Source: an uncultured Gammaproteobacteria bacterium (GTDB lineage: Bacteria; Pseudomonadota; Gammaproteobacteria; Pseudomonadales; DT-91). From it: a DNA stretch of 5,489 nucleotides. Both the position numbers and the translations under genes were made by a program. The notes under the pieces were generated by a model. It had not been told where the DNA came from. It saw only the letters and a program-made list of their open reading frames with translations, and did no database searches. The stretch covers positions 1 through 5,489 of the forward strand of contig CAKMZU010000244.1 of assembly GCA_929200485.1 (NCBI GenBank), read 5' to 3'. This document shows positions 1-5,094 of the stretch, one piece after another (position 1 is the first letter of the stretch; each line of letters starts with the position of its first letter).

Positions 1-927
1 TGGCCGGGTGAAAAGGTGTTGTCAGTTTGCAATGGTTTTTTTAGTGAGCGATTAGCCGAAATGGCCAGGCGTTCGGGGGGCGAGGTTGTCACTTATAAAG
101 CGCCAGAAAAAACCTGTGCTGACCTTGAGTCAGTAAAAAAAGCGATCATCGAACATAAACCCAAGGTACTTACCATTGTTCAAGGAGAGACATCGCATAC
201 GGTTTTTAATCAATATTTACCAGAGATAGCTACGTTTGCTCAAGCCCATGATTGCCAGGTTTTAGTGGATGCGGTCTGTACGTTAAGCACGTTGCCTTTA
301 TCGATGGATGACTGGGGGATTGATGCCGTCATTACTGGAGGCCAAAAAGGGTTATCGTCAATTCCTGGGGTCTCGTTGATTGGCTTTTCAGAAAAAGCCT
401 GGCAACGAATTAATAGCCGCCCCTGTCCACAAACGCATTGGTGTTTGGATGCTCGGCTGGCTAAAAATTTCTGGCACGATGCGTCCTATCATTACACGGC
501 GCCGGTTTCGGGTTTGTTAGCGTTACATGAAGCACTAAGACTCATCTGTGATGAAACTCTGAAAGTCAGATTTGAAAGGCATTCACGTTGTTCAAACGCT
601 CTACAAAAAGGCATAGAGGCGATGGGGTTATCGCTTTATGCCGAAAAAGCGTCGAGGCTTAATTCCGTCATTGGTATCTGCTTGCCTGAACATCTAAAAC
701 CGAGTCAAATATGCAAACATATTTCAGATAATTACCGAGTCGAGATTTCAGGTTCTTTCGGCCCCAATATTGTGCGAATTGGTCAGATGGGTGAGCAAAG
801 TCGAGAGCATCACTTGTTTAGAACACTCCATGCTTTTGGCTCAACAATGAGAGATTTTGGTTTGTCTGTGGATATTCCTCAAGGTATGGCGGTGTTGGAA
901 GAGAACTTACAATCCAAAGCTTCTTAA
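1..927 (+). CDS. Class V aminotransferase (alanine-glyoxylate / serine-pyruvate type), 5'-truncated by window edge
   Basis: PLP-dependent fold-type I aminotransferase that probably moves an amino group between a small amino acid (Ala or Ser) and an oxoacid such as glyoxylate or pyruvate in the cytosol. The frame is open to base 1 and reads WPGEKVLSVCNGFFSER, matching the family's PGDKVL...NGxFGxR segment, so the true start lies upstream; GTG at 16 is internal. Counting from base 1, visible motifs are QGETSHT (about 62-68), VDAVCTL with the Asp expected to contact the pyridine nitrogen (about 89-95), GGQKGLS with the Schiff-base Lys at about 116, and VRIGQMG near the C-terminus with the Arg expected to hold the substrate carboxylate. 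FYLD-like WCLDARLAKNFW and a YHYTAPVSGLLALHEAL stretch resemble animal and bacterial AGXT. Pyridoxamine-pyruvate or 2-aminoethylphosphonate aminotransferases are related alternatives, so substrate is unassigned. Its 3' end converges on yheU with 19 bp between them and no clear terminator. Confidence 0.9.
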   Translation, partial: WPGEKVLSVCNGFFSERLAEMARRSGGEVVTYKAPEKTCADLESVKKAIIEHKPKVLTIVQGETSHTVFNQYLPEIATFAQAHDCQVLVDAVCTLSTLPLSMDDWGIDAVITGGQKGLSSIPGVSLIGFSEKAWQRINSRPCPQTHWCLDARLAKNFWHDASYHYTAPVSGLLALHEALRLICDETLKVRFERHSRCSNALQKGIEAMGLSLYAEKASRLNSVIGICLPEHLKPSQICKHISDNYRVEISGSFGPNIVRIGQMGEQSREHHLFRTLHAFGSTMRDFGLSVDIPQGMAVLEENLQSKAS

Positions 928-946
928 TCAGAGATAAAGAAATAAG

Positions 947-1153
947 CTATGAGGTCGTTTGTATATCAACTGAATCCGTTTCTTCTGAATAGACGATGAT
1001 GATTTCACCGAGTCTAAGTTGTGCTTTTATCTGCTCAACTTTTTGAGATAAAGGCATTTCTGTATCACCATAATCCGTCCCTTCTCGCAGAATAAAGTGC
1101 TCAATGAGATTGTTGAGTGTCGTAGATTCAAGCTCGTGCCAAGGAATAATCAT
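947..1153 (-). CDS. yheU: YheU family protein (UPF0270)
   Basis: A 68-aa cytoplasmic protein of unknown biochemical role. It aligns by eye with E. coli YheU along most of its length: MIIPWHELESTTLNNLIEHF matches the IPW-x-L-x-x-x-TL-x-NLIE start, then FILREGTDYG is nearly invariant, followed by LSQKVEQIKAQL and GEIIIVYSEE. The length is slightly below that of the E. coli protein because the C-terminal tail is short. The ATG at 1153 gives the conserved N-terminus, although no strong Shine-Dalgarno stands before it. It lies about 50 bp downstream of the frame-broken secreted gene on the same strand, with no obvious promoter between, so it may be the last gene of the cluster that starts at the LexA-type promoter near 2023. 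That would be an unusual setting for yheU; a private promoter cannot be ruled out. Confidence 0.93.
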   Translation of the reverse strand: MIIPWHELESTTLNNLIEHFILREGTDYGDTEMPLSQKVEQIKAQLRLGEIIIVYSEETDSVDIQTTS

Positions 1154-1202
1154 CAGAATGCGTTAGTTTTAGGTTTGAAAGATGCTCTCATGGATAAAGC
1201 GA

Positions 1203-1712
1203 TTATTCAAATTTTTTTTCAAGAGCAAACCAGGCAGTTTTGATATCTGCCAGCTTAATTAATAAAGGTTCTTTGAGTGGTTTGGCTGCCTCACAGTTAG
1301 AGGTGGGAGTATCTGAGTATTTTTGGTAGCTTGCAGGGTTTTCAAATGTTCTTTCAAGTGTTGTCAGGATGGCGGAAACGTTATCTTTGGGGTGTTCTAG
1401 AGCGCTTATTGTTTTATTAGAAAGTTCTACGTCATCTAAATTTTGATCCAGAAGATTTATTTTTTCTTGGTTTCAAGTAATAAATCCTTACCCTGTACCT
1501 GTTCGGGTAATTGGTCGTCAGGTTGACTCAAATACTCTTTTAGGCAAAAAAGTTTGTTAAATAATGTCTTAATTTTATCGTGTAGTTCTGTTAGTTCGTC
1601 ATTGGCTTGCAGTGGCTCGTTATTACTTGACATCATCGCCTTAGTTTCAGAATGCAAGCCTGTTATAAGTATAAAAACAAAAAATAATAGCGTTATTCTT
1701 ATGGTTTTTCAT
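1203..1712 (-). pseudogene. Small secreted-type protein, reading frame broken at two A runs
   Basis: No recognised family. The gene only makes sense across three segments. ATG at 1712-1710 is followed by A5 (1709-1705). Reading on in the next frame gives KTIRITLLFFVFILITG, a basic start and hydrophobic core typical of a signal peptide, then a possible cleavage after SETKA and a mature part rich in Glu, Asn and Leu that looks helical. That frame stops at 1457. The original frame then continues from about 1464 to TAA at 1203 (EKINLLDQNLDDVELSNK ... WFALEKKFE) with no ATG, GTG or TTG in it, as expected of a downstream fragment. One base too many at A5 and one too few at A6 (1465-1460) compensate, so the total is exactly 170 codons (169 aa). 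The ATG is 14 bp after the 90-aa gene and lacks a purine-rich ribosome binding site. It is probably a decayed gene; sequencing error or programmed shifting are alternatives. Confidence 0.7.
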
Positions 1713-1726
1713 CAAGAAGTGAAAAT

Positions 1727-1999
1727 TTAGTCGTTTAGCGAAATAAAATATTGAGGTGGGATTGTCTCACCAGCCTCATTGATAGCGGCTTTAAATAAAA
1801 CAGCCTGAATATTGTTATTCAGATCATACATTAAGGTTTTAGTAGGGTGATTTTTAACCCGTTTAACAACGGTTTGCTTAAGCTTGTTTCGGAATAAATC
1901 ATAGTCAACTTTATGCAATGAGCCTTTTTTTAAGTTTGACAGTTTGTTTACCATTTTATGAGCAATTCTATGAGTCGTTTTATCAGTCATTAATTTCAT
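1727..1999 (-). CDS. Hypothetical basic 90-aa protein, first gene after a LexA-type promoter
   Basis: Not recognised. It is a 90-aa soluble-looking protein with no signal peptide or membrane segment. The N-terminal two thirds is strongly basic (KLSNLKKGSLHKVDYDLF, KQTVVKRVKNHPTK) and could be helical and nucleic-acid or acid-protein binding. The last third (MYDLNNNIQAVLFKAAINEA) is neutral and ends in an acidic LND. The ATG at 1999 is chosen because GAAAGG lies six bases upstream; an ATG three codons in (1990) is possible. It is the promoter-proximal gene, with a predicted 5' leader of only about 24 bases from the TTGACC-17-GATAAT promoter that has a LexA-type site in its spacer. This implies induction by DNA damage. 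The stop is 14 bp before the start of the frame-broken secreted gene, suggesting one transcript. The small size and SOS control would fit a division inhibitor, toxin or regulator, but no sequence feature supports a specific one. Confidence 0.75.
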   Translation of the reverse strand: MKLMTDKTTHRIAHKMVNKLSNLKKGSLHKVDYDLFRNKLKQTVVKRVKNHPTKTLMYDLNNNIQAVLFKAAINEAGETIPPQYFISLND

Positions 2000-2011
2000 C
2001 CTTAACCTTTC
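2000..2011 (-). promoter_or_regulatory. Ribosome binding site of the 90-aa gene
   Basis: On the minus strand GAAAGG (2011-2006) is followed by TTAAGG and the ATG at 1999. The spacing of six bases favours the 1999 start over the later ATG at 1990, though the second AAGG (2003-2000) is nine bases before 1990 and could serve it. Confidence 0.6.
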
Positions 2012-2029
2012 TAACTAAATGGCTAGTTT

Positions 2030-2058
2030 ATTATCTGTATATAAAAACAGGTGGTCAA
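2030..2058 (-). promoter_or_regulatory. Sigma-70 promoter of the 90-aa / secreted / yheU cluster
   Basis: Read on the minus strand, TTGACC (2058-2053) is a near-perfect -35, followed by exactly 17 bases and GATAAT (2035-2030) as the -10. Transcription would start near 2023, about 24 bases before the ATG at 1999. The LexA-type palindrome 2035-2050 fills the spacer and touches the -10, the usual geometry for repression by occlusion. Seen directly; the start point is inferred. Confidence 0.8.
2035..2050. promoter_or_regulatory. LexA (SOS) box 1
   Basis: CTGTATATAAAAACAG fits the gammaproteobacterial LexA operator CTGT-N8-ACAG exactly, with an all A/T centre. It sits between the -35 and -10 of the minus-strand promoter, so LexA binding would block the 90-aa gene cluster until RecA-stimulated LexA cleavage after DNA damage. 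The operator assignment rests on the consensus and on position; binding is not shown. Confidence 0.8.
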
Positions 2059-2080
2059 GTTTTTTCTGTATAAATATACA
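2052..2080 (+). promoter_or_regulatory. Tentative plus-strand promoter for the secreted protein at 2147
   Basis: TGGTCA (2052-2057), a 17-base spacer and TATACA (2075-2080) give a moderate sigma-70 match with four of six bases at each element. The -10 would lie inside LexA box 2. An alternative is TTGAAC (2092-2097) with TCTGAT 18 bases later. Neither is strong, so only divergent transcription from this gap is reasonably sure. Confidence 0.35.
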
Positions 2081-2081
2081 G
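2066..2081. promoter_or_regulatory. LexA (SOS) box 2
   Basis: CTGTATAAATATACAG is a perfect inverted repeat (CTGTATA, AA, TATACAG) and matches the consensus even better than box 1; the flanking GTA on the right extends the match to ACAGTA. Its centre is 31 bp from that of box 1, about three helical turns, so two LexA dimers could bind the same face. It lies upstream of the minus promoter's -35 and over the candidate plus-strand promoter, so it may mainly control the gene starting at 2147. Confidence 0.85.
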
Positions 2082-2134
2082 TATTTTTTAGTTGAACATT
2101 TTAAGTTTCTCTTGTTCTGATGAGTATTTAGTTG

Positions 2135-2140
2135 ATAAGG
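2135..2140 (+). promoter_or_regulatory. Ribosome binding site deciding the 2147 start
   Basis: ATAAGG lies six bases before ATG 2147. It matters because the long downstream frame (from 2238) has no comparable site: its first start-like codon, TTG 2244, is preceded by no purine-rich motif. This supports translation beginning at 2147 in the signal-peptide frame. Confidence 0.65.
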
Positions 2141-2146
2141 TTTCTT

Positions 2147-3101
2147 ATGCTTAAAATATTAAGTTATGGATTAGGCACGTTAATAATCTCACTCAATATC
2201 TTAGCTATGGAAAGAGAGATGAATGATGTATCTTTAAACCCAATTGAAGTTAACAAAGGAGACTATAAAAAAAAAGAAAAAAAACTCTACTTCCCCGTCT
2301 AAAGCTAAAGAATTTCCCGCTCTTGTTACCGATGGAGCAAATTCAATTCCTGTTCATGCAGGATCAAAAGAGTTGACTTCAAATAATGCAAGCTCCTCAC
2401 TAGGATCTCTTGTTAAAGAGTTTTGTAAACTGCCTTATGCAGAAAAAAAACGATCTGAAACAAGCAAAAAAGACCTGGAAAATGAAGTCAGTAAAAAATC
2501 TCCATGTCATTCTGCGAATTGTGGAGGGCAAGACAGGCTGACGCCAGAAAATAGAAAAATGCCCCTGGAAGAATTTAAAATCGATTTTTATACGCAAAGA
2601 AAAAATTTCCTTTATGGCGCCATAAAACACCCTGGATTTATAATTCCGCCAACTAGATCTCATAAAAGAAGCATTCTTGAATTGTTTCAACAAAATACCA
2701 GTATCTATAAAGAATTATTGAGGTATGCGGCAATTCAATTCGTCGTCAGGTATGGTTCGGGCGGTATTGTCGGAAAATTGTTTAATTATCCGGAATGGGG
2801 TGCTGTTCAGTTTCGCACTTATTTAGAACTTGGAGAGAGAGAAGAAGATAGTTTTTTTCTATGTGAAGGATATTTTGGCAAAAAGAAGCCAAAGCAATAT
2901 TTGCTGTTGGCGCTATGCGGGGAGCTAACATTAATCGAAAATGAGACAGAAAAATCGACGCGATTTGGTGACATTGATTCTGGGAAAATTGATCAACTGA
3001 AAAATAACCAAAATGAAATAGCGGAAAAAGGCGTCCCTGCTTGGTTAACTGGGATAATACCTAAGTTTTTAGACGCTACTTACCATAAAAAAAGGAAATA
3101 G
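2147..3101 (+). CDS. Putative SOS-linked secreted protein, frame offset at an A9-G-A8 tract
   Basis: No recognised family. ATG 2147, with a good ribosome binding site, begins MLKILSYGLGTLIISLNILA, a signal peptide with likely cleavage near LA/ME. This frame runs through KGDYKKKEKK and stops at 2300-2302 after 51 aa. The frame one base later is open from 2238 to TAG 3101 and encodes about 270 further residues. Joining them needs one A removed (or two added) in 2267-2284, giving 317 aa. The mature part starts with a low-complexity Ser/Lys/Thr linker (NSTSPSKAKEF), has a Cys pair (SPCHSANCGG), then a more ordered region with aromatic and charged residues (FKIDFYTQRKNFLYGAIKHP; YGSGGIVGKLFNYPEWGAV; FFLCEGYFGKKKPKQYLLL) and a lysine-rich tail. 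It is divergent from the 90-aa gene across two LexA-type sites, so damage induction is likely. It may be expressed by transcriptional slippage, switched by tract length, or be a recent pseudogene. Confidence 0.65.
2267..2284 (+). repeat. Poly-A tract A9-G-A8 at the frame junction
   Basis: Nine A (2267-2275), one G and eight A (2277-2284). The two frames of the secreted protein overlap only between 2238 and 2302, and this tract is the obvious place for the switch. Runs of about nine A are known sites of RNA polymerase slippage and of replication slippage in bacteria. Both frames read it as Lys/Glu codons, so sliding changes little except the frame. Confidence 0.8.
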
Positions 3102-3146
3102 CTTCTGATTTAGAAAGGTTAATATGTTCACCTAAATAAACCATAA

Positions 3147-3160
3147 CCACGTAAACGTGG
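3147..3160. repeat. Small perfect palindrome between convergent genes
   Basis: CCACGTAAACGTGG is a perfect inverted repeat (CCACGT, AA, ACGTGG) in the 84-bp gap between the secreted protein's stop and the peptidase-like gene's stop. It could fold as a five-pair stem with a TAAA loop. No T run follows on either strand, so it is not a standard intrinsic terminator. It may be a scattered palindromic element or the end hairpin of a lost IS200/IS605-type element; neither can be shown from one copy. Confidence 0.5.
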
Positions 3161-3185
3161 GGTGATTGAATGCTTAAATCCAAAA

Positions 3186-4256
3186 TTATGTGCTTTTAAG
3201 AATATCTTTAGATGTTTTCATCCCTTTCTTTTTTTGAATAAAATGGTCGATCAGCTGTGTTTCTTTTGGCCAGAAGAGTTGAGTGTAGGTCGCATTTAAT
3301 GCAGGTACAATTTGTTGCATCCTTGCAATGCTTTCATGAGTGCCTAAAAGATAGGTTGGAATTGTCGGTTTAGTGAATAACGCAGTGTAACCACTTGGCA
3401 TTAGCTTATGAGCGATGGTTGATAATGGGGAAGTGCTGGCCGCTTTTGGATTATTCAGTATTTGCTCCAGTAAACAAGCACCGCCTTGAATATGCTTGCC
3501 ATAAATGTAGTTTTCGGAATCTTTGTATCCTTTAGGTGCATATTGCCAGTGTTGTCTAATGACGGCTTGATAGAGCCTCACAGTTGCCGTTTTATAGCCT
3601 GCTTTCAGTCGGCTGATAAAACTGAGCGCATTATAGGCATAGGCATTAGCTAATGCCTCCTCTAGTGGGTGATGGGGGTGCTCTATCCCTTGTTGTTCTC
3701 GGTATTTATAGTTTAAGAAGACAGGGAAAGGGTGCTGAGCTGCTCCCTGCAGAATTTCAAGATAAGTGGCAGTAGACTCAACGATATGATGGAAGAATTC
3801 ATGATTAAAGACCTCAAAAACTAACAAGTGCAATAAGGTATCGAAATCCCATACTTGAAAATCTTTCGATTGCTTATAAAGGGTTTGATTGTGGCTAAGA
3901 AGTTTGTCGGCGAATAAATAAATCCCCCATTCCTTCTCTCCATTGCAATGAAATGGTTGATAACATGCAAGGGCATCTGCGGGTATTGCTGACCATCTAA
4001 GCCTTAGCGCCAAGGGCTTTGGATCCATTTGTGCGTCAAGAAGGTTATCTTTTTGTGTGCAATTAGCATCCACTTGACGCTTTGGGATGTCGTCTAGCTG
4101 GCCTTGAGAGAGACGATTTATCGCAACCCGATGAATATTGTGTTGGTTGGTATATTGCTCTACTTGCGAATTTATGGCGGTTAAATTATTTGCCTTAAGC
4201 CACTTTAGCAGCGTTTGAAAATCACCGTTTAATTCAGGGTGAGTAGTAAAAGTCAT
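3186..4256 (-). CDS. HExxH zinc-metallopeptidase-like protein of unknown family
   Basis: A 356-aa protein that I cannot place in a named family. Around residues 147-160 it reads FEVFNHEFFHHIVE, an HExxH zincin motif in a hydrophobic helix: H152 and H156 would bind zinc and E153 would activate water. About 43 residues later HPLEEALANAYAYN supplies a Glu (199 or 200) as likely third ligand; the E-x-x-x-AN arrangement recalls gluzincin-like peptidases such as ImmA/IrrE. The N-terminal 110 residues look like a separate helical region, and the segment after 220 is also mainly helical. No signal peptide or membrane span is seen, so it is probably cytosolic unless exported by another route. The ATG at 4256 has AAGGA six bases upstream. 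It follows the glycosyltransferase by 47 bp on the same strand, so it may share its transcript, though its own ribosome binding site suggests steady translation. The peptidase role is inferred from motifs only. Confidence 0.75.
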   Translation of the reverse strand: MTFTTHPELNGDFQTLLKWLKANNLTAINSQVEQYTNQHNIHRVAINRLSQGQLDDIPKRQVDANCTQKDNLLDAQMDPKPLALRLRWSAIPADALACYQPFHCNGEKEWGIYLFADKLLSHNQTLYKQSKDFQVWDFDTLLHLLVFEVFNHEFFHHIVESTATYLEILQGAAQHPFPVFLNYKYREQQGIEHPHHPLEEALANAYAYNALSFISRLKAGYKTATVRLYQAVIRQHWQYAPKGYKDSENYIYGKHIQGGACLLEQILNNPKAASTSPLSTIAHKLMPSGYTALFTKPTIPTYLLGTHESIARMQQIVPALNATYTQLFWPKETQLIDHFIQKKKGMKTSKDILKST

Positions 4257-4262
4257 TGGCGA

Positions 4263-4267
4263 TCCTT
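4263..4267 (-). promoter_or_regulatory. Ribosome binding site of the HExxH gene
   Basis: AAGGA on the minus strand, six bases before ATG 4256, is the strongest Shine-Dalgarno in the right-hand operon and fixes the start chosen for the peptidase-like protein. Confidence 0.6.
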
Positions 4268-4303
4268 GCCATGATGTGTCGTTATTGTATTTGTGACTGC
4301 TTT

Positions 4304-5071
4304 TTACGAGACGGTTTTTTGACGTGATAGCTTTGAAAGTAACTTGTCCAAGTAGATTTTAGTGGCTCGTTTAGCAGCCGAACTGGTTAAAAAGGATAAA
4401 TATTTTTTTTGAAAAATAGCATAAGCTTTGTCGATATTTTCAGGGTTACTGGAAATCCTTTCGTGGTCGTGGGTAGTATCCACAACGTAGGTATACCCCG
4501 GGATTCTTTTTGCGGCTCCATACTTTTCAGTTAGGCGAAGCCATAGGTCATAATCCTGCCAAGCGGGAAGCGTTTCATCAAAACTTCCAACAGCAAGAAT
4601 CTTGTCTTTTTTTACAAATATTTGACTGCCAACAGTATTTCTTTTTAGTAAGTTTTTCATGTCTTGTTTTGCAGGGCCACGTTCATAGGTTCTTATTCCA
4701 CGAGGTTCTTTTAAAAGGTAGCCTGTAAACAAGAATGAACTGTCAGTGTTGGTGTCTTGAATAAAGTTCTCAATTCTTTCTGGTGTAAATTCATCGTCAT
4801 CATCAAGCCCTGTAACATACTCACCCTTTGCAGATTTGATAGCTGCGTTTCTACTGTAACAAGCACCTTTGGGTGTTTCATTTCGAATAAATTTGATTTT
4901 TTTTGATTGAATATAATCGTTTAGATGTGCTTTAGTGCCATCCGATGAACCGTCATCAACGACAACAATTTCAATCGGTGAATAGGTTTGTGCTAACACA
5001 CTATCAATAGCTCGGGTGAGCAAGTGCTTTCGGTTGTGGGTGGGGATGTAGATGGAAACTAAAGATGACAT
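4304..5071 (-). CDS. Glycosyltransferase family 2 (GT-A fold)
   Basis: A 255-aa inverting glycosyltransferase that would transfer a sugar from a nucleotide-sugar donor to a growing surface glycan on the cytoplasmic face of the inner membrane. The N-terminus VSIYIPTHNRKHLLTRAIDS is the classic GT2 opening. IVVVDDGSSDGT (35-46) holds the nucleotide-binding Asp, GLDDDDEFTPE (88-98) the DxD metal site, and GSFDETLPAWQDYDLWLRL (162-180) the acceptor-side region with the likely catalytic-base Asp. A HDHERIS motif (201-207) follows, and the tail is Lys-rich. No membrane segment is seen, so it is a soluble or peripheral enzyme. The length is typical of a single-domain GT2. It starts 23 bp after the pyruvyl transferase gene, suggesting co-transcription and a role in capsule, O-antigen or exopolysaccharide assembly. 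Donor and acceptor cannot be told. The gene keeps an intact frame through a T8 run near 4400. Confidence 0.93.
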   Translation of the reverse strand: MSSLVSIYIPTHNRKHLLTRAIDSVLAQTYSPIEIVVVDDGSSDGTKAHLNDYIQSKKIKFIRNETPKGACYSRNAAIKSAKGEYVTGLDDDDEFTPERIENFIQDTNTDSSFLFTGYLLKEPRGIRTYERGPAKQDMKNLLKRNTVGSQIFVKKDKILAVGSFDETLPAWQDYDLWLRLTEKYGAAKRIPGYTYVVDTTHDHERISSNPENIDKAYAIFQKKYLSFLTSSAAKRATKIYLDKLLSKLSRQKTVS

Positions 5072-5094
5072 GATAGGCAGACACTCTTTTATTA

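Noticed and set aside
918..948. Bidirectional terminator between the aminotransferase and yheU
   Set aside because: AGCTT (918-922) can pair with AAGCT (944-948), but the stem is only five A/T-rich pairs with a long loop and no T run.
1457..1472. Programmed -1 ribosomal frameshift at AAGAAAAAATAA
   Set aside because: The shift would need G-AAA-AAA, where the P-site Lys codon would slip to GAA with a first-position mismatch; it is not the efficient A-AAA-AAG type, and no stimulatory stem or upstream Shine-Dalgarno was evident. Indel decay is simpler.
1457..1657. 66-aa gene starting at TTG 1657
   Set aside because: Its frame is open upstream through a signal-peptide-like hydrophobic stretch to 1708, so the TTG is internal to the larger broken gene.
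2400..2693. 97-aa reading frame on the minus strand
   Set aside because: It lies inside the plus-strand secreted protein, has a Phe/Arg-rich composition typical of antisense of Lys/Glu-rich coding sequence, and no ribosome binding site was seen.
2244..3101. Independent gene starting at TTG 2244
   Set aside because: There is no ribosome binding site before it, and its first residues lie antisense in sense to a well-formed signal-peptide frame that starts at 2147 and overlaps it; the upstream ATG with frame shift explains the region better.
3147..3160. CRISPR repeat or intrinsic terminator
   Set aside because: The palindrome occurs once in the window without spacers or further copies, and has no T tract on either strand.
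4510..4728. 72-aa reading frame on the plus strand
   Set aside because: It is fully inside the glycosyltransferase gene on the other strand and shows no domain or start signal.
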